Assembly: GCA_020436085.1 (NCBI GenBank)
Contig: JAGQYM010000043.1
Location: forward strand, 1 to 38,768
Direction: 5' to 3'
DNA: 38,768 nucleotides
Source: Cyclobacteriaceae bacterium
GTDB lineage: Bacteria > Bacteroidota > Bacteroidia > Cytophagales > Cyclobacteriaceae
The number at the start of each line of letters is the position of its first letter. Position 1 is the first letter of the stretch. The translations under genes and the position numbers were made by a program. Below the pieces are notes generated by a model that saw only the letters and a list, made by a program, of their open reading frames with translations, was not told the DNA's origin and did not search any database. Of the stretch, positions 8,800 to 17,388 are shown piece by piece.

Positions 8800-8872
8800 T
8801 TGCCCGACTAGGGCTCGAACCTAGACTTTCTTGAATCAAAATCAAGCGTGTTGCCAGTTACACCATCGGGCA
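8800..8872 (-). tRNA. tRNA-Gln (UUG)
   Basis: The minus strand folds into a complete cloverleaf: a 7-bp acceptor stem TGCCCGA/TCGGGCA with the U1-A72 pair typical of tRNA-Gln, a D-arm with GG in the loop, anticodon stem CTTGA/TCAAG enclosing TTTTGAT (anticodon UUG), and a T-arm with GTTCGAG. The discriminator is A at 8800. CCA is not encoded. A TACCTTTG promoter element lies just upstream. Confidence 0.95.
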
Positions 8873-8893
8873 TTACCTCCCATTTTGGGTGGG

Positions 8894-8901
8894 CAAAGGT
8901 A
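8894..8901 (-). promoter_or_regulatory. Putative -7 element of tRNA-Gln
   Basis: Reads TACCTTTG on the minus strand, an exact match to TAnnTTTG, 21 bases before the tRNA 5' end. The sequence 19 bases further upstream is TTTT rather than TTTG. Confidence 0.5.
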
Positions 8902-8978
8902 GAACTTTTTTCAATACAGAAAAACCGGCTTTTAAATCATTTTGACCAGAAAAAGGGCAATTTTTTGAAGGCGAAAGA

Positions 8979-9554
8979 TCAGTCGAAATCGCTGTCGCTA
9001 GTGGTTGAGGCTCCTTCCACAAATCCATCAGCCCAGAACCGGTATTTGTCCAAAATGGAAATCACGGCATTCTTAAGGTGTCGTTGATTTTGGAAGTCAA
9101 TACCGCCATACAAGGTGGTGGCATAGCCCTGCCAGATGGAGCGGTTTTGGCGCCTGTCAAACAACTGGATCAGCAGCGTGCCTGACTTCATATTGTATTT
9201 CAGGGGGTCGTAGTTCAGTGTTTGATCTTGTCCTTTCACCCACTCCTCGATGTCAGGCTGAATATAGCCATTGAAACTGAGGCTATCGGTGAACATTTTG
9301 AAGCCTACGATCAGGTGTGGGCGTCTATCGGTTTGACGATAACCAAGAAACTTCATCCGCGAAAGAATGGAGTTCTCGATCATTTTGTTGGTCATGGTAG
9401 AATCCACCGCGCCTACCGGTCTCATGATATCGAACGTGCGATACTTTTTGAAGGTACCAGAGTAACTGTAGTCATACTCTACCGGAAGTTCTTTATAACC
9501 CAGGCAAGACGACAAAACAACAGTAATGAACACGAGCAAGTAAAGTTGTTTCAT
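8979..9554 (-). CDS. DUF4136-like lipoprotein, 191 aa
   Basis: Probable outer-membrane or periplasmic lipoprotein of unknown function. The ATG at 9554 gives MKQLYLLVFITVVLSS-C17, a lipoprotein signal; a longer reading from 9614 adds 20 residues that hide this signal and is rejected. The mature part resembles DUF4136 proteins: GTFKKYRTFDIM near the start, an N-terminal helix with sequential Met/Lys residues (NKMIENSILSRMKFLGY), GTLLIQLFDRRQNRSIWQGYAT, and a C-terminal helix (NAVISILDKY). The assignment is by overall pattern, not by catalytic residues. A TGTTTTTGC sequence five bases upstream of the ATG may be the -7 box of a leaderless mRNA. Confidence 0.75.
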   Translation of the reverse strand: MKQLYLLVFITVVLSSCLGYKELPVEYDYSYSGTFKKYRTFDIMRPVGAVDSTMTNKMIENSILSRMKFLGYRQTDRRPHLIVGFKMFTDSLSFNGYIQPDIEEWVKGQDQTLNYDPLKYNMKSGTLLIQLFDRRQNRSIWQGYATTLYGGIDFQNQRHLKNAVISILDKYRFWADGFVEGASTTSDSDFD

Positions 9555-9650
9555 AGGCGCAAAAACAAGTCTGAAAATCATTGAAAAGTTAGCACAAATC
9601 GGACTTACCCACAAGGTCGCCTCCCGACAATTTGGTGATTTTACCTTTCG

Positions 9651-12600
9651 TTAATGTTGCCGAACCCAGTCAAAAGCGTTGGTAAATGCTTCAATCCAGG
9701 GCGAAATCTGATCTTTCTTCTGATTTGCAGGGTAGTAAGGCCAGTTCCACGGGAACAATGAGCGTTCGATATGTGGCATAATAGCGAGATGTCTGCCGTC
9801 CTTTGATGTAAGCGCAGCTACGGAAAAATCCGAATCGTTCGGATTGCCCGGATAGGCTTCATAGCTATAAGATGCGGCAATATTGAATTTACTCTTGTCG
9901 CTTGGCAGTTCAAATCTGCCCTCTCCGTGTGCTACCCACACACCAAGGCGTGAACCTTTGAAAGAGTTTAGCATCACTGAGTTATTTTCAGGAATGGTCA
10001 CGTTGACAAAGATTGATTCGAACCTTCCGGATCCATTGTGCTTCATTTTTGGATGATCTTTCCACTCAGGATAAACAAGCCCAAGCTCCATCATCAATTG
10101 GCAACCGTTGCACACCCCGAGGCTTAGCGTATCCTTCCTTTGATAGAATTTGTCGAGTGACTCCTTCGCTTTCGGATTGTACAAAAATGCTCCGGCCCAA
10201 CCTTTGGCAGATCCTAGCACATCAGAGTTGGAGAAGCCTCCAACGAAGGCGATCATGTTTACATCCGACAAATCTTCCCGTCCGCTCACAAGGTCTGTCA
10301 TGTGAACATCCTTTACATCAAAGCCTGCCAGATAAAGCGAATACGCCATTTCGCGATCTCCATTTACTCCTTTCTCGCGGATGATGGCGGCCTTAACTCC
10401 GCTTGGTTTTCTTCTTTTTGGATCAATGTTGTAGGAAGAAAACTTCCCATCAAACCTGGATTGGAATGAATAAGTCAGAGGTTGCTGGCTGTAATTTTCT
10501 TTCCGCTGATCTGCATAACTTTTTGGTCTCTGGATACTGTCCAACAAATGTGAGGTCTTGAACCAGTAGTTGCGATATTCATCAATGTTGATTTTCAGAG
10601 ATTGCCCTTTGTGGCTTATCGAAATGGTTCTGTCTGTAGTGACAGTTCCGATCGTTACAAAATCTACTCCAAGCTTTGTGAGTGTTTCACCAGCCTGTGC
10701 ACCGGACACCTGAAAAATAACTCCAGGGTTTTCGCTGAACAATACCTCTACTAGTTCGTTTTCGAAGGACTCAAGATTCAGCTTCAATCCAACCTTTGAA
10801 GTAGGGAAACACATTTCCAAAAGCGCGGTGATCATCCCCCCTGCAGAGATGTCGTGTCCTGCTAAAATGAGATCTGACTTTATTAGATTTTGAATAGCAT
10901 TAAATGCTTTTGCAAAGTATTTCGGATCGCCAACTGATGCCACGTCATCGCCTAGTAAGTTAAGCACTTGGGCAAGGCTGGTTCCTCCCAGGGATTTTTC
11001 GCTCTTTGAAAAATCAACATAGATCAATTCTGAACCTTCGACATTTTGAAGTGCAGGTGATACTGTTTTTCTGAGATCACTCACTTCCGCCACCGCAGAA
11101 ATGATAACTGTGCCAGGTGAATAGACAACGTCACCATTCGGATATTTTTGTGTCATCGAAAGTGAGTCCTTTCCGGTTGGCACATTAATGCCAAGCGCTA
11201 TCGCGAATTCACTCACTGATTTTACTGCCTGATACAAGCGAGCATCTTCTCCTTTATTTTTTGCGGGCCACATCCAGTTGGCGCTCAACGAAACTCCCTT
11301 CAATTCATGAGTAAGTGGCGCCCACACCATGTTGGTGAGTGCTTCGGCAATGGCGAGTTGGCTTCCGGCTATCGGATTTACAAGCGATGCGGAAGGTGCA
11401 TGACCTATTGATGTAGCCACGCCTTTGTTGCTCAAAAAATCCAATGCCATCACCGACACATTGTTCAACGGAAGTTGAATTTCTCCGCAGGTTTGTTGTG
11501 TTGCGACTTTCCCCGTCACACAACGATCCACTTTGTTAGTAAGCCAATCTTTGCAGGCTACGGCTTCAAGTTGGAGAACATCTTTTAGATAGTCGGCCCA
11601 TTTAGTACTATCGTAGCCTATCGCTTTGAATTGATTCGGCTGTGTATTGTCGTTGAGAATTGTTTTTGGTGAGGAGCCAAACAAATGGCTCACCTGAAGA
11701 TCAAACGGTTTTGATTTCTTGCTTTCAAATTTAAGTTGGTGATCACCCGTAGCAGTACCTACCACGTACATCGGTGCGCGTTCGCGATCTGATACTTTTT
11801 GAAGTGTCTCGACATCTTTTTCGTGAATCGCAATGCCCATTCTTTCCTGAGATTCATTGCTGATGATTTCCTTGTCGGAAAGGGTCGGGTCGCCAACAGG
11901 TAGCTTGTCAATTTCAATGGTGCCACCAGTATCTTCGAGAAGTTCTGAGAAGCAATTAAGATGTCCGCCAGCACCATGATCGTGAATGGAAACGATCGGA
12001 TTATCTTTCATTTCCACCATTGCACGGATAGCGTTCATCACACGCTTTTGCATCTCAGGGTTGGATCGCTGAATGGCATTGAGCTCAATCGCATTACCAT
12101 ATTCGCCTGTAGCCACGGATGACACCGCGCCACCACCCATCCCGATGCGGTAGTTGTCGCCACCCATCATCACGATCTTGTCACCGGTCTTTAGTTTTTC
12201 TTTCTGACTTTCCTTTTCCTTGCCAAAGCCAATACCACCAGCCAACATGATCACTTTGTCAAAACCGTATTTGGTTTCGTTTTCAAAGTGTTCAAAGGTG
12301 AGCACACTACCACCGATCAATGGCTGACCAAATTTGTTTCCAAAGTCGCTTGCACCATCAGAGGCTTTGATCAGAATTTCAGCAGGTGTTTGATAAAGCC
12401 ATGGACGCTCTTTGAACGACTTTTCCCAACTGCGACCATTCTCCAATCTAGGATAAGACGTGATGTAGACTGCTGTACCAGCAAGTGGGAGCGACCCTTT
12501 TCCACCCGCGAGACGATCGCGAATTTCTCCACCCGATCCCGTAGCGGCTCCGTTGAACGGCTCTACCGTGGTTGGGAAATTATGGGTCTCAGCCTTTAAA

Positions 12601-13328
12601 GATATGACAGACTCAATGTCGTTGACTTCAAAATAGTCTGGAACATCTTGGCGCTTGGGTGCAAACTGCTCAATATTTGGACCTTTGATGAAGGCAACAT
12701 TGTCTTTGTAAGCAGAGACGATGAAGTTGGGATTCTCCTTCGAAGTCTTTTTGATGAGTTGAAAGAGCGTCTCCGTCATTTCCTTTCCATCAATGACAAA
12801 AGTGCCGTTGAATATTTTGTGACGGCAGTGCTCTGAGTTGACTTGTGAAAAGCCGAATACTTCACTGTCAGTTAATTTTCTACCTAACTGGTCACTTACT
12901 TGTTCGAGGTAATCGATTTCTTCCTGGCTTAGTGCGAGCCCTTCTTTCTCATTGTATTGTTTCAGGTTGTCGATCTCGATGATCGGGTCCGGCTCGTGCA
13001 CAATAGTGAAGATGTCCTGATCCAATCCATTATAAATTCGTTGGAGCATCGGATCGTGCTTCGCTTTTTCGTCCGCTACTTCGATGAATTCCTCAATTCT
13101 GATGATGCCTTTGATACCCATGGTCTGGGTAATTTCCACGGCATTGGTACTCCAGGGTGTGACCATTTCTCTTCTTGGGCCCACCAGAGTACCCGAAATG
13201 GTTTCATTTTCATCAAAAATGGCTCCACTAAAGAGCCACGTGAGTTTTTGAATATCGTCAGAGGAAAGGGAATGCGCAGCCTGCACCGCATAGATGGTTG
13301 CGGTGGGTTTACGGAAAAATAGAATCAT
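9651..13328 (-). CDS. purL: Phosphoribosylformylglycinamidine synthase, 1225 aa
   Basis: Fourth step of purine synthesis: FGAR plus glutamine and ATP gives FGAM. This is the large single-chain form with all parts fused, as in Gammaproteobacteria and eukaryotes. Order: N-terminal PurS-like domain (1 to about 150), linker, two ATPase halves (e.g. FSQVNSEHCRHKIFNG, KAETHNFPTTVEPFNGAATGSGG), and a C-terminal class I glutamine amidotransferase with nucleophile C1073 (LGVCNGCQLM) and the His/Glu pair in MPHIERSLFPW. Length and motifs are complete. It lies 49 bases downstream of the alpha/beta hydrolase gene and may share its transcript; a weak TACTTTTA box lies at 13352-13359. Confidence 0.97.
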   Translation of the reverse strand: MILFFRKPTATIYAVQAAHSLSSDDIQKLTWLFSGAIFDENETISGTLVGPRREMVTPWSTNAVEITQTMGIKGIIRIEEFIEVADEKAKHDPMLQRIYNGLDQDIFTIVHEPDPIIEIDNLKQYNEKEGLALSQEEIDYLEQVSDQLGRKLTDSEVFGFSQVNSEHCRHKIFNGTFVIDGKEMTETLFQLIKKTSKENPNFIVSAYKDNVAFIKGPNIEQFAPKRQDVPDYFEVNDIESVISLKAETHNFPTTVEPFNGAATGSGGEIRDRLAGGKGSLPLAGTAVYITSYPRLENGRSWEKSFKERPWLYQTPAEILIKASDGASDFGNKFGQPLIGGSVLTFEHFENETKYGFDKVIMLAGGIGFGKEKESQKEKLKTGDKIVMMGGDNYRIGMGGGAVSSVATGEYGNAIELNAIQRSNPEMQKRVMNAIRAMVEMKDNPIVSIHDHGAGGHLNCFSELLEDTGGTIEIDKLPVGDPTLSDKEIISNESQERMGIAIHEKDVETLQKVSDRERAPMYVVGTATGDHQLKFESKKSKPFDLQVSHLFGSSPKTILNDNTQPNQFKAIGYDSTKWADYLKDVLQLEAVACKDWLTNKVDRCVTGKVATQQTCGEIQLPLNNVSVMALDFLSNKGVATSIGHAPSASLVNPIAGSQLAIAEALTNMVWAPLTHELKGVSLSANWMWPAKNKGEDARLYQAVKSVSEFAIALGINVPTGKDSLSMTQKYPNGDVVYSPGTVIISAVAEVSDLRKTVSPALQNVEGSELIYVDFSKSEKSLGGTSLAQVLNLLGDDVASVGDPKYFAKAFNAIQNLIKSDLILAGHDISAGGMITALLEMCFPTSKVGLKLNLESFENELVEVLFSENPGVIFQVSGAQAGETLTKLGVDFVTIGTVTTDRTISISHKGQSLKINIDEYRNYWFKTSHLLDSIQRPKSYADQRKENYSQQPLTYSFQSRFDGKFSSYNIDPKRRKPSGVKAAIIREKGVNGDREMAYSLYLAGFDVKDVHMTDLVSGREDLSDVNMIAFVGGFSNSDVLGSAKGWAGAFLYNPKAKESLDKFYQRKDTLSLGVCNGCQLMMELGLVYPEWKDHPKMKHNGSGRFESIFVNVTIPENNSVMLNSFKGSRLGVWVAHGEGRFELPSDKSKFNIAASYSYEAYPGNPNDSDFSVAALTSKDGRHLAIMPHIERSLFPWNWPYYPANQKKDQISPWIEAFTNAFDWVRQH

Positions 13329-13377
13329 TTGGTGGTTAAGTATTGGAGCGGTAAAAGTACTATGAATACAACGATTT

Positions 13378-14199
13378 TCAGGGCTTTTCGGGCGCTATAT
13401 TTCTAAATTCTTTCGCTGTATGACTAATCAGAGTGGTATGTCCCGACTCCAGTATTTTCAGCTTGGAGTTTTTGAGTTTTGTGTGCAAAGGTTTGATGCT
13501 TTTTTCAGTAATCATCTTGTCAAACCTTCCGATAAAGAAAGATGTCTTGATGGTGTTGGCATTCATCAACCTGGCAATGTGTTTCATATCGAATGCCAGC
13601 TTTCGGAAAACCACCCAGGACAAGTAAACCCGTTGTCTCTTCTCAAGTGAATCCATTTGCGTATTGGCAAATCGAGCAATGCCTTTGTCCACCAAACCAA
13701 GTCTAGTCGCAAGACTTGCCGTGCCAGTAAATAACCCCGGTTTGTAGATCATGCTTTTGAGTGTCGATCGCATTAGCCGTGTTCCTGTGGCCAACCGATA
13801 CCATAAATTGAGGTGAATTCCATCCGGGGCCAAAAGGAAAACCGAGTCTACACGCGATGAAAGTGTTTCCAACGTTGCCAAAACAAATTTGCCGCCAAGG
13901 CTATAGCCCATCAAATTGAAACGGTCGATTTCCAGATCACTTAGAAAAGTGGAAATGATTCTATTCCATTGATTCTTTGTTAGCGGGTGATCATCAAAAG
14001 GCCAAACACTTTGTCCGTGAAAGAACAAGTCGAATGAGTAAATGGTATAATGTCCAGCAAGTGCCTCGGTCATTGGAGAAAATGAGGTGTGATCTTGACC
14101 AAAGCCGTGAAAAATCAGCAAAGCTGAACTACCCGTTCCGGATTTTTGATAACCCAGGCGGGCTCCTTCAAAGTTGAAAAAGTGATAGTCAACCGCCAT
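13378..14199 (-). CDS. Alpha/beta hydrolase, 273 aa
   Basis: Soluble hydrolase of unknown substrate. The nucleophile elbow is GYSLGGK with S100; HGFGQDH (31-37) forms the oxyanion region. The acid is probably in GRFDKM and the base in SGHTTL near the C-terminus. A cap domain of helices (about 130-200) is present. The start was set at ATG 14199 rather than the in-frame TTG at 14217, because a CATCTTTG promoter box (14205-14212) and a palindrome (14211-14224) lie between the two. It is upstream of purL on the same strand and divergent from the ECF sigma gene. The substrate cannot be told from sequence. Confidence 0.85.
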   Translation of the reverse strand: MAVDYHFFNFEGARLGYQKSGTGSSALLIFHGFGQDHTSFSPMTEALAGHYTIYSFDLFFHGQSVWPFDDHPLTKNQWNRIISTFLSDLEIDRFNLMGYSLGGKFVLATLETLSSRVDSVFLLAPDGIHLNLWYRLATGTRLMRSTLKSMIYKPGLFTGTASLATRLGLVDKGIARFANTQMDSLEKRQRVYLSWVVFRKLAFDMKHIARLMNANTIKTSFFIGRFDKMITEKSIKPLHTKLKNSKLKILESGHTTLISHTAKEFRNIAPEKP

Positions 14200-14204
14200 T
14201 TGGG

Positions 14205-14224
14205 CAAAGATGCTCAATTGAGCA
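14205..14224 (-). promoter_or_regulatory. Promoter box and 14-bp palindrome ahead of the hydrolase
   Basis: On the minus strand CATCTTTG (14205-14212) lies five bases before the ATG at 14199, so the mRNA would be nearly leaderless. It overlaps by two bases a perfect palindrome TGCTCAATTGAGCA (14211-14224), which could bind a dimeric regulator. The palindrome may be chance; no second copy was noticed. Confidence 0.35.
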
Positions 14225-14304
14225 GGAAGAATTGTTCAGAACTTTCACTCACTTTACAATAATTTGAACCATCCTATCGACTATGCCATTGTAGCGATTG
14301 AGCA

Positions 14305-14889
14305 ATGGAACCCAGGGCGATAGATTTGAGTATGCAACAACTGAAGCAGAACACATTCCTGAAGGAGAAAGACAAGCTTCTTGGGTTTATCAAAGGAAGG
14401 GTGTCTTCGTTGGAAGAGGCGGAGGATATACTTCAGGATGTGTTCTATCAGTTTGTTGCCGGGTTTGAGACGATTGAGTCCCTGGATAGGGTTACGTCCT
14501 GGCTCTACTCTGTTGCCCGAAACAAGATCATAGATAGGTACAGGCGTGACGCAAGTCGCCCGCAGCGTACTGACTTTGGCGTGGCGACAGGGCAAGATGA
14601 CGAGGGGCCACTGACATTACAGGAAATTTTACCGGATCTGGATAACTCACCCGAGAGTCTTCTGCTGAAGGAGGCGATTTGGGATGAGATCACTATGGCA
14701 CTGGATGATCTTCCTGCTGAGCAACGGCACGTATTCATTCAAAATGAAATTGAAGAAAAGAGTTTCAGAGAGTTGTCGGAAGAGGAGGGAGTTTCTATCA
14801 ACACATTGCTGTCGCGAAAGAGATATGCCATAATGGCTCTGCGTAAACGATTGCAAAGCTTTTATGACGACTTAATTAACGATCGATAA
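14305..14889 (+). CDS. ECF-type RNA polymerase sigma factor, 194 aa
   Basis: Alternative sigma factor directing RNA polymerase to a small stress or envelope regulon. Region 2 is at about 20-90 (DKLLGFIKGRVSSLEEAEDILQDVFYQF ... SWLYSVARNKIIDRYRR), followed by a linker with acidic residues. Region 4 is at about 130-185 (LDDLPAEQRHVFIQNEIEEKSFRELSEEEGVSINTLLSRKRYA) and contains the helix-turn-helix for the -35 element. The gene is followed after 21 bases by a small membrane protein that is a candidate partner. No classical anti-sigma with a zinc-binding motif is present. Confidence 0.93.
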   Translation: MEPRAIDLSMQQLKQNTFLKEKDKLLGFIKGRVSSLEEAEDILQDVFYQFVAGFETIESLDRVTSWLYSVARNKIIDRYRRDASRPQRTDFGVATGQDDEGPLTLQEILPDLDNSPESLLLKEAIWDEITMALDDLPAEQRHVFIQNEIEEKSFRELSEEEGVSINTLLSRKRYAIMALRKRLQSFYDDLINDR

Positions 14890-14910
14890 ACAAAAAATTA
14901 CAATACAATT

Positions 14911-15255
14911 ATGAAACGAGGAGGTTGGATAGTAAAAATGGTGGCCATGGGACTGATTTTTATCGGTCTGTTAGGTTTGGTCACACAGTTATTGTGGAAT
15001 TGGCTTGTGCCTGTATTGTTCAGCGGCCCACTAATCACGTTTTGGCAGGCGCTTGGACTTTTAATATTGTCGAAAATTCTATTGTGGCCCTTCGGCAAAA
15101 AACATCACCATCAGAAAGGGGGCTATTGGAAACCGTATTGGCGCGAAAAGTGGAATCGGATGACTGACGAAGAGAAGTCGCAATTCAAGCAGAAGATGCG
15201 TGAAAAATGCGGATGGGGCAGGCCGAATGAGCCAACCGAGAAGTCGGGTCAGTAA
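14911..15255 (+). CDS. Small two-helix membrane protein linked to the ECF sigma factor, 114 aa
   Basis: No firm family call. Two hydrophobic segments at about 8-31 (IVKMVAMGLIFIGLLGLVTQLLW) and 38-60 (PLITFWQALGLLILSKILLWPF) are followed by a short His/Lys-rich stretch (GKKHHHQKGG). A soluble helix ends the protein: W-REKWNRMTDEEKSQFKQKMREKCGWG. The MTDEEKxxFKxKM pattern recalls the repeated motif of Spy/CpxP-like metal or stress sensors, but this is resemblance only. Translation would follow the sigma gene on the same mRNA. A role as membrane regulator of the sigma factor is inferred from position. Confidence 0.7.
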   Translation: MKRGGWIVKMVAMGLIFIGLLGLVTQLLWNWLVPVLFSGPLITFWQALGLLILSKILLWPFGKKHHHQKGGYWKPYWREKWNRMTDEEKSQFKQKMREKCGWGRPNEPTEKSGQ

Positions 15256-15336
15256 AGTCTTTTTCCGCTTAATAATTTTTTCATCGATTTCCCTAAACCT
15301 TCCAAAACGAGCTGCGTTAGAAGACACGGTAAACAT

Positions 15337-15366
15337 TGGAAACTTTGGATATCCTGAAAGTTTCCA
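15337..15366. promoter_or_regulatory. Perfect inverted repeat, probable TetR operator
   Basis: Arms TGGAAACTTT (15337-15346) and AAAGTTTCCA (15357-15366) are perfect reverse complements separated by 10 bases. The spacer itself contains the palindrome GGATATCC. The repeat covers the -33 element and the spacer of the promoter ahead of the TetR gene and ends one base before the -7 box. This is the classic geometry for autorepression by a TetR dimer. Confidence 0.8.
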
Positions 15367-15374
15367 TAGTTTTG
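15344..15374 (+). promoter_or_regulatory. Bacteroidota-type promoter of the tetR-efflux operon
   Basis: TTTG at 15344-15347, 19 bases, then TAGTTTTG at 15367-15374: an exact match in both boxes and spacing to the phylum consensus TTTG-N19-TAnnTTTG. Transcription should begin at about 15379-15382, right at the ATG at 15384, predicting a leaderless or nearly leaderless mRNA. Confidence 0.75.
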
Positions 15375-15383
15375 CGCCCAATT

Positions 15384-16028
15384 ATGGAATTGACAGACAC
15401 AAAAAGCAAGATTTTAAGAGGGGCAACCGAGCTATTCCTACGCTATGGTATACGCAGCGTGTCGATGGACAACATCGCCAACCATTTGGGTGTGTCCAAG
15501 AAAACACTCTACCAGTTTTTCAAGGATAAAAACGAAATGGTTTTTTCGGTGACGGAGGCTCATCTTCTTCGCGATCGCGAGGAATTGGACCAGATTGCCA
15601 AAGAAGCCAAGAATGCGGTGGAGGAAATGGTGAAGCTGAGTGCATGCCTGAGGCAGAACTTCAGGAACATGAACCCCTCACTGCTGTTCGATTTGCAGAA
15701 GTACCATCACGATGCGTGGAATCTTTGGATACAGTACAAGAATGAGTTGATCAGAAGTCAGATAGTACGCTCGATCAACCAGGGAAAGGAAGAGGGATAT
15801 TTCAGGGCGGAGATCAACACGGACATCATTTCTATTCTGCGCCTTGAAACCATACAGCTTCCATTCGACCCAGCCGTGTTTCCAAAAGACCGGTACGAGT
15901 TGACAGATGTGCAGATGCAGATATTCGAACACTTTTTATACGGCCTCTTTACTGAAAAGGGCAAGAAGCTTTATGAGAAGTATAAACAAAAGATAAATCC
16001 TCAAGAGAATTCAACTATCCAACTATGA
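15384..16028 (+). CDS. TetR/AcrR-family transcriptional regulator, 214 aa
   Basis: DNA-binding repressor of the efflux operon it heads. The N-terminal domain carries the helix-turn-helix at about 26-46 (VSMDNIANHLGVSKKTLYQFF), preceded by the usual helix KSKILRGATELFLRYG. Residues 60-214 form the helical ligand-binding/dimer domain. The ATG at 15384 was chosen over one at 15336 because the earlier one lies inside the operator, upstream of the promoter -7 box, and adds atypical residues. The stop overlaps the TolC ATG (ATGA, 16025-16028), so expression is coupled. Ligand unknown. Confidence 0.92.
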   Translation: MELTDTKSKILRGATELFLRYGIRSVSMDNIANHLGVSKKTLYQFFKDKNEMVFSVTEAHLLRDREELDQIAKEAKNAVEEMVKLSACLRQNFRNMNPSLLFDLQKYHHDAWNLWIQYKNELIRSQIVRSINQGKEEGYFRAEINTDIISILRLETIQLPFDPAVFPKDRYELTDVQMQIFEHFLYGLFTEKGKKLYEKYKQKINPQENSTIQL

Positions 16029-17374
16029 AACGTATTTACCTCATACTAATATTTATTTCAGCCTACTCTTTAGCCGGGGCGCAATCAACGCCGGTGTCGA
16101 TGTCGCTGGATGAATGTATACAATACGCGATCACCAATAACCAGAACATCAAGAATGCTGACTTAAGCTTGGATATCTCTCGCTATAAAGTAGGAGAAAT
16201 TCTGGCGGATGGATTGCCACAGTTGTCTGCAGCGGCAGATCTGAGCTATAACTTTAAGCTTCCTACTTCATTTATCCCTGCCGAATTTTTCGGTGGCGAA
16301 CCGGGTACGTTTCAACCTGTTCAGTTTTCTCCGGCCTACAATGGGTCAGCTGGTATAGATCTCAGTCAGATGGTATTTGACGGATCCTATTTTGTTGGAT
16401 TGAAAGCATCAAGAACCTATACAGAGTTGGCGAGAAAAGACAAGATCAAATCAGAAATAGACGTGATCGAAGCAGTTTCAAAAGCTTACTACCTGGCGTT
16501 GGTAAATCATGATCAGATGGAGTTGATTGAAAAGACTTACGGGCGATTGGACTCCTTGTTGAGGGATACCCAGGCCATGCAACAGGCAGGATTTGCTGAA
16601 CAGATTGATGTTGATCGAATTAAGGTTCAATACAACAATGCGGAGGTGGAGAAAGAAAATTTTGGCCGCGCTCTGGAGTTGAGCTATGCACTTTTGAAAT
16701 TTCAAATGGGTATGGATGTAAATAATCCGCTGGAGCTGAAAGACAGGATCGCTGACATAGAATTCAATGTATTGGATGAGAACTTTGGCTCTGACTTCAA
16801 TTACGATGATCGCATTGAATACTCTCAGTTGCAGACCAACCTTGACCTTGTGAATCTTGACATAAAAAACACACAGGTGAAATACTTGCCAAAGATCGAT
16901 TTGTATGGCAGACTCGGAGCCAGTACTGGGGCAGGTTCATTCTCCGATCTTACCAGCTTTGGAGACAAGTGGTTTGGGCTTGGCGTTGTGGGTATGCGAT
17001 TCAACGTGCCCATTTTTGATGGACTTAGAAAGAGCAGGATGATCCAGCAAAAGCGTTTGCAGGCTAAGCAAATAGAAATCAGCCAGGATCAATTACAGAA
17101 GAATATTGATGTGCAGATTAAACAAGCCAGAACGACTCTTCAAAAGAGTGTTGATAATATGGTAGCACAAAGGGAGAATATGGAATTGGCAGAAAACGTT
17201 TATCGCGTTGCAAAGATAAAATACGAAGCTGGCGTTGGATCAAACATAGAAGTAGTGAATGCCGATGCAGCCTATAAAGAGGCTCAAACAAACTACCATA
17301 GTGCAGTATATAACGCCCTGGTAGCTAAGGTTGACTTAGAGAAGGCGTTTGGTAAACTAAAAGATAACAATTGA
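16025..17374 (+). CDS. TolC-family outer-membrane efflux protein, 449 aa
   Basis: Outer-membrane channel of a tripartite efflux pump. Signal peptide 1-20 (MKRIYLILIFISAYSLAGAQ). Two OEP repeats follow, with long alpha-helices: SMSLDECIQYAITNNQNIKNADLSLDISRYKVGE in the first half, and YEAGVGSNIEVVNADAAYKEAQTNYHSAVYNALVAKVDLEKAFGKL in the second half, the typical C-terminal signature. Length is normal for the family. It overlaps the TetR stop by four bases and is followed 14 bases later by the adaptor ATG, so it works with the next two genes. Confidence 0.95.
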   Translation: MKRIYLILIFISAYSLAGAQSTPVSMSLDECIQYAITNNQNIKNADLSLDISRYKVGEILADGLPQLSAAADLSYNFKLPTSFIPAEFFGGEPGTFQPVQFSPAYNGSAGIDLSQMVFDGSYFVGLKASRTYTELARKDKIKSEIDVIEAVSKAYYLALVNHDQMELIEKTYGRLDSLLRDTQAMQQAGFAEQIDVDRIKVQYNNAEVEKENFGRALELSYALLKFQMGMDVNNPLELKDRIADIEFNVLDENFGSDFNYDDRIEYSQLQTNLDLVNLDIKNTQVKYLPKIDLYGRLGASTGAGSFSDLTSFGDKWFGLGVVGMRFNVPIFDGLRKSRMIQQKRLQAKQIEISQDQLQKNIDVQIKQARTTLQKSVDNMVAQRENMELAENVYRVAKIKYEAGVGSNIEVVNADAAYKEAQTNYHSAVYNALVAKVDLEKAFGKLKDNN

Positions 17375-17388
17375 AATACACCCCATCC

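Noticed and set aside
15200-15529. Plus-strand frame of 109 codons across the end of the small membrane protein and the tetR promoter
   Set aside because: Crosses an operator and a promoter and overlaps two real genes; no recognisable protein.
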